The notes: generated from the sequence alone by a model not told the origin. A DNA stretch of 8,533 nt from a bacterium (GCA_025782575.1 JALGYY010000003.1:1-8533), one strand, 5' to 3'; counted from the first letter of the stretch, positions 1-5,764 are shown. Numbers and translations are program-made.

Positions 1-13
1 CGCGTATCCTTCC

Positions 14-39
14 AAGTTGTTGTGTCGTAACCACAACTT
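14..39. repeat. Inverted repeat, 7-bp arms
   Basis: The arms AAGTTGT (14-20) and ACAACTT (33-39) are perfect complements separated by 12 bases. The loop is too long and the arms too A+T-rich for a terminator, and no T-run follows. It could be an operator for a gene lying left of the window. The function is unknown. Confidence 0.35.
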
Positions 40-74
40 AGAACGGATGCGTGCTTGGCCCTCTTCCCTTTCTG

Positions 75-98
75 CTCAAAGGTGTCTAGACCTTTGAG
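75..98. repeat. Perfect 9-bp inverted repeat (operator or hairpin)
   Basis: The arms CTCAAAGGT (75-83) and ACCTTTGAG (90-98) are perfect complements around the hexamer GTCTAG. No T-run follows on either strand, so this is not a canonical Rho-independent terminator. The near-dyad symmetry would suit a dimeric regulator, or a transcript-end hairpin for a gene outside the window. Confidence 0.45.
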
Positions 99-649
99 AC
101 ATAGTTCAGGCTAGAGGTACGCTCCACAAGGCTGGCCCATGTTTTTCGCCTTCATGTTTCCCGGTGCAGTCTCTTCGCTCATTGCCCTTCGGCGCTTTCA
201 GACGTTTCGGCGAGAACTCGAGCGTGAGCGGTAGACCGACCAGGCGCCTATCTGCGGGGAGGCCACGCTGCGGGCCGTACGGAACCCGCGAACGGCCACG
301 CTTTCCCACGATCTCGAGTCCCCGTAACCCTCATGGATATTCCACCGTTGACCCGTTGACTGTGAAAACTCGATGATGGCCGAAGAGTCACGTTCTTCTG
401 GAAGCGATCGCCGAGCATACGAAGCACAAGCTCGGAATCTGTTGAATGTGCGAGTATCGGTATGATGTCGGCAGTCTACGCGGCCCCGGGTGGCGGGCAA
501 GAAGGAGCGCGCGCAGCCGGCGTGCATCCCAGAGATGGGCAATGGCCGCCACTTCAGCGCCGGAAGCGCCGAGGGGCGGAACGTCGCCATCGCAGCGGTC
601 AATTCATGAAGGCTGTTCAGCAGCTACAGAGAGTCAGAGGAGCAAAACG

Positions 650-1729
650 ATGAGAACGCTTACCGTCGCGATCGCGATAACTCTTGTCTTGACACCAGTG
701 GCGAACGTTGCTTTCGCGGATGATGGAAAAGGGCTAGGGGGTTTTTTCAATGCATTCGAACCGAACAAGGATCCGCAGCCCCCGGATAAGAGCGGTCAGG
801 AAAACAAACAGCCGGACGAAAACACTGGATCTTCCGAGCCGGCCAAGCCTCGTCCACTCACACTCGACGAAAAGATCGAGCTGCTGAATAAGCGGGTGGC
901 CTCCGCGGAGCGCCAGAAATCTCCCAAGCCACTGAAGAATGGGAGGGTGTCCCGTCGGCTCGCAGATGAGTACGGCAAGTACGTTGAAGAGTTCCGAAAA
1001 GAATCTCCCTTCGAAACGAACCGCCTGAAGCAGCGCTTCCGAGAGTTGAGCAAAGCGATGGAAAGCGCAATGAAACAGCTCGAGAAACATGAGGCAGAGT
1101 TCGGCAAGGGCAATATCGAACCCGGAAGCATCGAAGAACGTGCGTCAGTTCGTTTACTGAGTGATCGCTTGTTCCAAGTGAATCTTGCAGGAAACCGGAT
1201 GAAGTTGGAACAACTCCGCTGGGAGCGAGAAGCCAACCTGCCCGATCTAAGGATCGAGGTCGTCAATTCTACAGTCTCAATCGATCTTGACTACGAAGAA
1301 CGCGCGCCGGGCCAGCCGGAAAAGAAGCCTTCTCGTGGCGGAGGATTGATCGGAGGCATAAACAGAGTTACCGACGAAATGGACAGAGTCAATCAAGAAG
1401 GCAAGATGCTGAAGGCCTCTTTCCACGTGGAATTCGAAGTTGTCCTTGACCACGACGGAAGGAATATCCATCTGGAGGTAAAAGGCAGGTCGCAACCCAG
1501 CGTAGATGACGATATCGATGTCGGGAATAAACAAAAACTACGCGCCAATGCAGAATCCTTCGCAGTCAACCTGGCTACCTTCAACCAGAATTTAACGATC
1601 GATCACTATGAGCAACTGCGGGAAAAAGGGCATCTCGAAATAGATGCTTCAGGAGACATCTTTGGGAGTCTCGGTATATGGAAGGTGAACGGCAAACCAG
1701 ATTTGACGATTCGCCTGAAGGCTAGGTGA
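650..1729 (+). CDS. Exported coiled-coil protein of unknown family
   Basis: This encodes a 359-residue protein that I do not recognise. The start at 650 is chosen because AGAGGAG lies at 636-642, seven bases upstream, and because translation from there begins with a clean Sec signal peptide: basic MR, a hydrophobic core to about residue 17, and a likely cleavage after AFA at residue 23. The frame stays open upstream to 446, but that part is arginine-rich and has no signal. A low-complexity stretch rich in P, K, E and D covers about residues 30-70. It is followed by a highly charged helical region with coiled-coil character (about 75-195). The C-terminal third (about 205-359) alternates hydrophobic and charged residues as in beta strands, interrupted by a glycine-rich linker (SRGGGLIGGI). 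There is no lipobox and no C-terminal membrane anchor, so it is probably periplasmic. The neighbouring gene is on the other strand and seems unrelated. Confidence 0.8.
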   Translation: MRTLTVAIAITLVLTPVANVAFADDGKGLGGFFNAFEPNKDPQPPDKSGQENKQPDENTGSSEPAKPRPLTLDEKIELLNKRVASAERQKSPKPLKNGRVSRRLADEYGKYVEEFRKESPFETNRLKQRFRELSKAMESAMKQLEKHEAEFGKGNIEPGSIEERASVRLLSDRLFQVNLAGNRMKLEQLRWEREANLPDLRIEVVNSTVSIDLDYEERAPGQPEKKPSRGGGLIGGINRVTDEMDRVNQEGKMLKASFHVEFEVVLDHDGRNIHLEVKGRSQPSVDDDIDVGNKQKLRANAESFAVNLATFNQNLTIDHYEQLREKGHLEIDASGDIFGSLGIWKVNGKPDLTIRLKAR

Positions 1730-1872
1730 GTGTATTTCGTTCATCCGAACCTCAGCGCCGCTCTCGCCCTTGCTTGCGGATGGAAATTTCAAGCAGGCCC
1801 TTCAAGGCCGAGACGTCGGAATTATGAGAGCGTAGGCGAGCCGGTCGGCTGACCGTTGGGCTTCCGAGCGGC
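1730..1872. other. Convergent intergenic spacer with small hairpin
   Basis: This separates the convergent 3' ends of the exported protein gene and the selenoprotein gene. CGGTC (1842-1846) and GACCG (1851-1855) form a 5-bp stem with the loop GGCT. It lies about 20-30 bases past the selenoprotein stop on the minus strand. It has no following T-run, so it is at most a weak or Rho-assisted end signal. Confidence 0.3.
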
Positions 1873-2574
1873 TCAACGGGAGCCGGACTCCTCCAGGTGA
1901 CGCGCGATGGCCTCCTCCCACTCCGCGGGCTGGAAGTACATCGGTCCGACGCCGCCCTTGTAGGCAATGCGCCCGTCCGCCCCTACCAGGTACAGACGCT
2001 CCGGCATCCCGTTGTATGCGGTGGCCACGGCGTCATCCATCTCGTCGACGAGTGCGGGCATCTCGAGCGCGAGCTTCATCATGCAGGTCTGTCCGACATC
2101 GACCCGCTCGTTCATCGACTGGTGCTGGCGGAAGAGCACGCCGTCCTCCTCGTTGTGCCTGATCTGCCAGCCGTCAGTCGGGTGGATCTCCTTGATGTAG
2201 ATCACGTAGAACTCGACCCGGTCGCGGAAGCGGCGGTAGATGCGGTTGAGGGGCCCAGCCTGGACCCGGAACGGCGGTCAGGTGTAGCTTCCGAAGATCA
2301 ATGCGACTGGCCTCTCACCGCGGTGATCCGCGAGCTGCACGCGCTTGCCCTCGTCTGCCCCGCTGAGCGTGGGCAACGAGAAGTCGGGCGCGGGATCCCC
2401 CTCCTGCACCGACGCGGCCTCCCGGCCCATCAGCTCCACCACCATCTCGGCGGCCTTGGGATGCGACATGGCCTCGCGCAGCTCGTCCAGCGACAGACCC
2501 TGCATGCTCACGCCCCGGCTCTCAAGGTCCTTGCGAAGGTCCTCCATCATCCGGTCGACGTCGATCGCACTCAC
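1873..2574 (-). CDS. Deiodinase-like selenoprotein (TGA read as selenocysteine)
   Basis: One 233-residue protein starts at GTG 2574, with GGGAGG at 2581-2586 six bases upstream. TGA at 2280-2278 encodes residue 99. Residues 1-55 are a charged helical extension. Residues 59-98 look like a redoxin strand-helix start (GDPAPDF, then VALIFGSYT). The TGA is followed without a frame change by PPFRVQAG, giving FGSYT-U-PPF, the active-site signature of iodothyronine deiodinases (PF00837, thioredoxin fold). Downstream, the family landmarks continue in order: YIKEIHPTDGW (126-136), RQHQ (149-152), MPERLY (190-195) and DGRIAYKGGVGP (200-211). In vertebrate DIO1, Sec and two histidines in the corresponding EEAH and NHQN segments matter for catalysis; here they are Sec99, His131 and His151. 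Tyr97 replaces the Cys found in the DIO1 motif. Family membership and Sec coding are well supported. The substrate is unknown: thiol redox or reductive dehalogenation is possible, and thyroid-hormone chemistry should not be assumed. There is no signal peptide, so it is probably cytoplasmic. Confidence 0.93.
2251..2267 (-). promoter_or_regulatory. Bacterial-type SECIS hairpin within the coding region
   Basis: On the minus strand, ten bases after the TGA, GGGTCC (2267-2262) and GGGCCC (2256-2251) pair as six base pairs including one G-U wobble, around the loop AGGCT. An extra A-U pair would leave a GGC loop. Sixteen bases separate the TGA from the loop. Known bacterial SECIS elements lie just downstream of the UGA, with a short loop that has G near its 5' side, where SelB binds. 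This hairpin meets those criteria while also encoding the protein. I folded it by eye, without an energy calculation. Confidence 0.7.
2278..2280 (-). other. In-frame TGA selenocysteine codon (residue 99)
   Basis: The codon lies between ACC (Thr98) and CCG (Pro100). Deiodinase-family homology is continuous in the same frame on both sides, and Sec is the expected residue at this exact position. A simple nonsense mutation would rarely fall on that codon and leave more than 130 conserved downstream residues intact. Confidence 0.9.
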
Positions 2575-2580
2575 GGCTTC

Positions 2581-2586
2581 CCTCCC
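2581..2586 (-). promoter_or_regulatory. Ribosome binding site deciding a GTG start
   Basis: GGGAGG ends six bases before GTG 2574 on the minus strand. It favours this GTG over the internal ATG at residue 9, which has no comparable purine-rich site in front of it. Confidence 0.65.
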
Positions 2587-2722
2587 TCACTCCGGTATCC
2601 GCCTATGTTACTGCAGTCGTGGGCTCAAGGGATCCCCACGGCCCCGGACGCGGTCGTGCCGCCCGTACGGGGCACTGACGGCCATCAGGACCGCGAAGCT
2701 CACGTGTGGATGAGCATCATAG

Positions 2723-2980
2723 GGGTATGGCGTCTACGAGCAGGCGGGCGGCGGCTACCTGCTGCGAATCTTCGGCGCATTCGCAGCCATACTGCTGCTC
2801 GCATACCCGTTCGCCAGGATCGCCCGGCGCATGATCAAGAACGACCCGAACGAGATCACCGACGAGATGCGACAGCAGACGCGAGAGATCAACCGGCAGG
2901 TCATGGCTCCACAGCTGCGCATGATCGGCGAGTACTTCAAGCCGGGCTTCCACCCGTGGAAGTGCAAGTCCAGCACTGTG
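2723..2980 (+). pseudogene. 5'-truncated relic of a PF10118-like metal-dependent hydrolase
   Basis: The frame opens right after a TAG at 2720-2722 and reads GYGVYEQAGGGYLLRIFGAF, then a hydrophobic segment, then ARRMIKNDPNEIT, REINRQVMAPQLR and EYFKPGFHPWK. This order matches, from memory, the C-terminal half of the PF10118 metal-dependent hydrolase family: a DVYxxxGGGY-like start, a membrane-like helix, a K(K/N)DP segment and a PGFHPW-like end. The upstream half, where the family's histidine and glutamate motifs lie, is missing, and no start codon precedes the conserved part in this frame. After FHPWK (ending at 2962) the frame runs open to 3226, but the translation no longer looks conserved. 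I read it as a decayed fragment. A frameshift near 2725 is possible, because an ATG at 2710 in another frame gives MSIIGV. It is divergent from the selenoprotein gene. Confidence 0.6.
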
Positions 2981-3083
2981 CCCCGGGGGACAACTCAGAG
3001 TGTCTCGGTCACCCTAGGAAGCGAACTTCACACCACTCTGGAGCTACCCCGTTTCCGTGGACAGTTGAGCGCTGAGGTGGGCG

Positions 3084-3122
3084 TGTGTCCGGGGGTAACC
3101 GAAAGGGTCCGACCCCCACACA
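3084..3122. repeat. REP-like hairpin (GGGTC-C-GACCC core)
   Basis: TGTGT-CC-GGGGGT (3084-3096) pairs with ACCCCC-ACACA (3112-3122), giving 11 pairs with a 2-base bulge. The 15-base loop contains CC-GAAA-GG, a GNRA-type mini-hairpin. An overlapping dyad, GGGTC (3105-3109), C, GACCC (3111-3115), offers an alternative fold. Such GGGTC/GACCC palindromes are typical of REP elements moved by RAYT transposases. Assignment to that class is inference from form. Confidence 0.45.
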
Positions 3123-3195
3123 GACGTGTTGTTCCAGAGAAGTCCGGTCTGTCGCTGACAAGTGTCGTGGGCTGTGGGGGCTGCACTGTATGGTG

Positions 3196-3212
3196 TGAGG
3201 CTCGATGCCTCA
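3196..3212. repeat. Small perfect hairpin overlapping a second dyad
   Basis: TGAGGC (3196-3201) and GCCTCA (3207-3212) pair around TCGAT. A competing 7-bp dyad, GGTGTGA (3192-3198) with TCACACC (3229-3235), shares the left arm. Two mutually exclusive folds are therefore possible about 100 bases before the PEP-CTERM gene. No T-run follows. Confidence 0.3.
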
Positions 3213-3293
3213 GTGTAAATGCCTGAGATCACACCCGCTTTTCTGGGTCTCTACATTTCCCGGTTCCACCGTCAGACTGCTTGGCTTCGAGCG

Positions 3294-3299
3294 TAGAAT
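3294..3299 (+). promoter_or_regulatory. Possible -10 element (TAGAAT) of the PEP-CTERM operon
   Basis: TAGAAT matches the sigma-70 -10 consensus at five of six positions and would give a leader of about 32 bases before the ATG at 3338. No good -35 lies 16-18 bases upstream. I saw no sigma-54 GG-N10-GC pair aligned with it. Weak evidence. Confidence 0.25.
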
Positions 3300-3337
3300 G
3301 ATGGCGAAGGGCTCTACGATCGAAGCAGGAGAAATCA

Positions 3338-3940
3338 ATGCGCTTCGGGATCGCTCTCGTTTCACTTGCCGTCTTGTCGATTTCCCCGGCCGCAGAAGCC
3401 GTAACGATGGACTTCGAGTCGCTGGAGGTCATTGGTGGCGGAAATACGAGTGTGGGGGGGAGCTACACCGAAGATGGGTTTCTGCTAACTGAGATCACTT
3501 CTACCAATCCACACCTGCAGTTCTTCGAGACACTCAACCTAAACTATCCTGGATCGACTGCTCTGTTCTTCGGTGAGGACGGGATGGCTGCCCGACTCGA
3601 ATCAGTCAGCGGCTCCCCATTCGACTTTAGTTCGATCGAGCTGGCTCACATGGGGTCTGGTGGTGGGTCTATTGGTTTCACCGGTCACTTTGCAGCGGGT
3701 GGGACCATCTTCCAGGGCTTTAGCGTCCCTACTGGAGACCTGGAACTAGTCACGTTCACCTTCTCGGGGTTCGAGAATCTGAACCGACTCGAATGGACCG
3801 AGGAATTTCACAACGCGCACCAATTCGACAACATCGTGGTGAGTATCGTTCCCGAGCCCTCTACCGCACTTCTCCTCGCCTCGGGTCTGGTGGCGATGGC
3901 GGCGGGGCGGACGCGCCGGAACAACACAGGAAGGAGATAG
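3338..3940 (+). CDS. PEP-CTERM sorting-domain protein
   Basis: This is a 200-residue exported protein. The start at 3338 has AGGAG at 3327-3331, six bases upstream, and a Sec signal peptide (MRFGIALVSLAVLS, likely cleavage near AEA at residues 19-21). The body opens with TMDFESLEVIGGGNTSVGG and is rich in G, S, T, F and aromatic residues, as is common in beta-sandwich PEP-CTERM proteins. The C-terminus has the tripartite sorting signal: VPEPS (171-175), a hydrophobic helix (ALLLASGLVAMAAG), then a basic tail (RTRRNNTGRR). Such proteins are processed by an exosortase (EpsH/XrtA type) at the inner membrane and handed to the cell surface or matrix, often beside exopolysaccharide genes. No exosortase is in this window. 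The next gene starts 2 bases after the stop, so the two form an operon. The function of the body is unknown. Confidence 0.9.
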   Translation: MRFGIALVSLAVLSISPAAEAVTMDFESLEVIGGGNTSVGGSYTEDGFLLTEITSTNPHLQFFETLNLNYPGSTALFFGEDGMAARLESVSGSPFDFSSIELAHMGSGGGSIGFTGHFAAGGTIFQGFSVPTGDLELVTFTFSGFENLNRLEWTEEFHNAHQFDNIVVSIVPEPSTALLLASGLVAMAAGRTRRNNTGRR

Positions 3941-3942
3941 CA

Positions 3943-4728
3943 ATGCAGTTCTCTTATCTAGGAACGTGGATGATCATAGGGGTTCTCGGGGTTGCCGTAG
4001 CCTCTCCATGCGACGCCTCTGTTGGGACGCCGGTCCCAATGGACGTGATGGACGCGACGATCGTTGCTACGATCGCCCCCGCTGGGATCCTCCCCACGCC
4101 GACCGAAAACTCGGTTTCGGGACCCCTGCCGTTGACGCTCTCATACAGCCTTATAGTCACCAACGCCGGAGAGCTTTGTCTTGGAGATGGCATCGCGACG
4201 GCTGAACTGATTGGCGGAAACCTTCGGTTTCACTATGAGGGATCGATAACGGGAGGGATCGATTGCAATATTTCGATAAGAGTGAGCACGACAGCAACCG
4301 TCATTGAAGTGCCTGATGTAGGCGACCGTTCTACTCTTTTGTTGTCCACTCTTGAACTTCTGTCCAGCGCCTTCGTGAACATCGTCCCGAGCCCGGGGAG
4401 CGCGGGATTGGGAGGCCCATACGTCAGCTCCTTACTCGGGGGCGCCGTCAGTGGAGGCCTTTCTGCCAATCTAAGTTCCTCTCAATTGAACCATATGCTT
4501 CCGAGCGATACTGCGACGTTCAATTCAGCCGGTTTCGCAGCGGCTTTCGAACGACTCACCACCAGCGACGGGTCGTTCGACGAGACGTATGAACTGTCCA
4601 TCGCACTTCCGCCTCAGGCTCAAATAGCCGCTGTCCCGTTGCAGGTGGGATGGCTGGTAGCCGGTGTACTGCTGGGTCTTGGCATCAAATACGGTCCGCT
4701 TCGCGGACCGAAACAGGCCATTCTGTGA
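3943..4728 (+). CDS. Exported protein with VPL-type C-terminal anchor
   Basis: This encodes 261 residues. The start at 3943 has AAGGAG (3931-3936) six bases upstream; that site overlaps the end of the PEP-CTERM gene, so translation is probably coupled. The frame extends upstream inside the previous gene, but that part is a shadow. A hydrophobic N-terminus (YLGTWMIIGVLGVAVASPCDA) serves as a Sec signal; cleavage is likely after CDA, and no good lipobox surrounds Cys23. The body is rich in T, S, V, I and G, probably all-beta and surface-exposed. The C-terminus carries AAVPLQVGWLVAGVLLGLGI followed by KYGPLRGPK. This is a short VPL motif, one hydrophobic helix and a basic tail, similar in layout to VPLPA/IPLPA-type sorting signals. 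I do not recognise the body. It is probably deposited together with its PEP-CTERM neighbour. Confidence 0.82.
   Translation: MQFSYLGTWMIIGVLGVAVASPCDASVGTPVPMDVMDATIVATIAPAGILPTPTENSVSGPLPLTLSYSLIVTNAGELCLGDGIATAELIGGNLRFHYEGSITGGIDCNISIRVSTTATVIEVPDVGDRSTLLLSTLELLSSAFVNIVPSPGSAGLGGPYVSSLLGGAVSGGLSANLSSSQLNHMLPSDTATFNSAGFAAAFERLTTSDGSFDETYELSIALPPQAQIAAVPLQVGWLVAGVLLGLGIKYGPLRGPKQAIL
4692..4710. repeat. Perfect 8-bp hairpin in the tail of the coding region
   Basis: CGGTCCGC (4692-4699) and GCGGACCG (4703-4710) pair around TTC, inside the last codons of the VPL-tailed protein (encoding about YGPLRGP). It is strongly base-paired and lies at the end of a two-gene operon, but no T-run follows. 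It may act in transcript stability or Rho-dependent ending. Confidence 0.4.
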
Positions 4729-5127
4729 GAGCCGTTTCGAGTCTTGGGGCAGGCTCCTAGCCGCAACACCCCCGGCACCACACCACCCCCTCCACCCACG
4801 CCTGGAGACCAACGCAACCCGGGATGTGCCGTCCACCGAGAGGACACTCCGGCGTGTGGCAAGCACCACAGCGGAAACAGATCTTCGGCCAGAGGTTTCG
4901 ATTGAGCATGGCCATCGGGAGAGCAAGTAGCGTGCCGGGTCCTGGGAGCATCTAACGACCCGGGGGCGGGTGTGTGAACGGTGGGTCACGGGGAGTGACT
5001 TCTGGGCGTTCACACTCAGATGGACGTCGAAATTGGTGACTGCGATGATAGTCTTACGATGGCCCAGCGGATGAGCACCTGAACGGTTGGGTGGCCGATT
5101 CAAGACTAACGGACGAGGGATTCGCCA
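4729..5127. other. 400-base spacer with stacked inverted repeats
   Basis: No open frame here has convincing coding character. A C-rich stretch (about 4765-4800) is followed by an inverted repeat, CCGGGTC (4935-4941) with GACCCGG (4957-4963), then a two-tier hairpin at 4972-5015 (separate entry). TTGGTG (5033-5038) and TACGAT (5055-5060), 16 bases apart, are a poor but possible sigma-70 promoter for the PDZ lipoprotein gene. Confidence 0.4.
4972..5015. repeat. Two-tier hairpin: 9-bp outer, 5-bp inner stem
   Basis: The outer arms GTGTGAACG (4972-4980) and CGTTCACAC (5007-5015) are perfect complements. The inner arms GTCAC (4985-4989) and GTGAC (4995-4999) enclose GGGGA. An internal loop of 4 and 7 bases lies between the two stems. 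It sits about 110 bases upstream of the PDZ lipoprotein start. It could be a structured 5' leader, a small RNA, a mobile-element end or an operator. No class was recognised. Confidence 0.5.
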
Positions 5128-5724
5128 ATGCGCAGTTGGACTCTGCTTGTCCTCCTCTGCCTGTCCGCCTGCGCGAAGCCAACCCTCTACGAGAGTTGGG
5201 GGCAACATCTCGGAAAGTTACCCGAGGTCAGCGGGCGACTCGAAGATGTCTCGTTCCTTCTCGGTACCCCACCTTCTCGGTGCGAACCGGTAGCAGATGC
5301 CAGCCCGATCATCGGCGTCAATCTTGATCTCAAGCGCCCCGTGGTTCAGTCTGTTTCCTCTGGTGGCCCTGCCGATCAAGCTGGAATCGAAAGGGGAGAT
5401 ACGATCGAGTCAATTGCGGACATCGTGACTCCAACCACAAGCGCTGTAGTTAGCCAGATCAAAGAAGACGCTCGCGACAATGCTCCGCTTAGGGTGGCCA
5501 CGAATCGCGGAATCTACCAAGTGTTCCCGCGAATCCCCCACGTTGAGCAGTGCTACTGGGAGGTCCACGCTGGTGAAATCGGTAGAGCCGGCGGCACTGC
5601 GTCCGTGAGCCAGTACGGGGGAGCCGCTCGTGCAACCAGTTCGGTGTATCAACGGTTCTTCAGAACTTCATGCCGCATCCATGACGGATACGTGGCCTCA
5701 TGCCGGAGCAATTGGCAGCAGTAG
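5128..5724 (+). CDS. PDZ-domain lipoprotein
   Basis: This encodes 198 residues. The start ATG at 5128 has a GAGGGA purine tract (5115-5120) upstream and begins a lipoprotein signal (MRSWTLLVLLCLSAC); the lipobox LSAC makes Cys15 the likely lipidated residue. Lys-Pro at +2/+3 is not the Asp retention signal, so outer-membrane sorting by Lol is plausible. Residues about 58-120 form a PDZ-like domain: PVVQSVSSGGPADQAGIERG then DTIESI, the usual strand, GPAxxAGI loop and GD pattern. Before it, EDVSFLLGTPPSRC resembles the small LG-P motif of BamE-like proteins. The C-terminal part has three cysteines (EQCYW, TSCRI, ASCRS) that may form disulphides in the periplasm. There is no protease domain, so the PDZ part probably binds a partner protein. 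The next gene begins 40 bases downstream on the same strand. Confidence 0.85.
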   Translation: MRSWTLLVLLCLSACAKPTLYESWGQHLGKLPEVSGRLEDVSFLLGTPPSRCEPVADASPIIGVNLDLKRPVVQSVSSGGPADQAGIERGDTIESIADIVTPTTSAVVSQIKEDARDNAPLRVATNRGIYQVFPRIPHVEQCYWEVHAGEIGRAGGTASVSQYGGAARATSSVYQRFFRTSCRIHDGYVASCRSNWQQ

Positions 5725-5748
5725 ACCCGGCAGCCGAGCGCCCAAACT

Positions 5749-5761
5749 GTGGGTGGCCCAC
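5749..5761 (+). promoter_or_regulatory. Hairpin abutting the start codon of the nuclease-like gene
   Basis: GTGGG (5749-5753) and CCCAC (5757-5761) pair around TGG and end four bases before ATG 5765, where a ribosome binding site would lie. No Shine-Dalgarno sequence is seen. The hairpin could limit initiation, or translation may be coupled to or depend on the upstream gene. Confidence 0.3.
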
Positions 5762-5764
5762 GAA

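Larger units (their letters stand above)
1..649. other. Intergenic region without a convincing gene
   Basis: The open frames here are short, overlap on both strands and give arginine- and serine-rich translations without a recognisable domain, so I call no gene. The region holds two palindromes (14-39 and 75-98, listed separately) and an exact tandem 8-mer, CCGTTGAC, at 345-352 and 353-360. A TATGAT hexamer at 461-466 could be a -10 element for the gene starting at 650, but I see no good -35 partner at normal spacing, and it would imply a leader of about 175 bases. No tRNA or rRNA signature was seen. Confidence 0.5.
2981..3337. other. Intergenic region with REP-like and other hairpins
   Basis: I see no convincing gene. 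Hairpins at 3084-3122 and 3196-3212 are listed separately. The segment around 3040-3075 (CTACCCCGTTTCCGTGGACA) resembles, only by impression, terminal sequences of IS3-type elements; no transposase is present. It may therefore be the scar where the neighbouring hydrolase relic was cut. Confidence 0.4.

Noticed and set aside
446-649. Upstream extension of the exported coiled-coil protein to an ATG at 446
   Set aside because: The extension is arginine-rich with no signal peptide. The ATG at 650 has a strong ribosome binding site and a textbook signal sequence.
2278-2280. TGA as a true stop making a pseudogene of two halves
   Set aside because: The codon falls precisely on the family's Sec position, the downstream 134 residues keep conserved motifs without frame change, and a SECIS-like hairpin follows.
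1897-3075. Long open frame of 392 codons on the plus strand
   Set aside because: It is antisense to the selenoprotein gene. Its translation is rich in H, R, L and V without domains, as expected opposite a G+C-rich gene, while the minus strand has clear deiodinase homology.
2715-3982. Shared 11-mer ATCATAGGGGT at about 2715 and 3972
   Set aside because: The surrounding bases differ and the second copy encodes part of a signal peptide, so chance is the simplest explanation.
4692-4710. Rho-independent terminator after the VPL-tailed protein
   Set aside because: The stem is strong but lies inside the coding region and no T-run follows on either strand.
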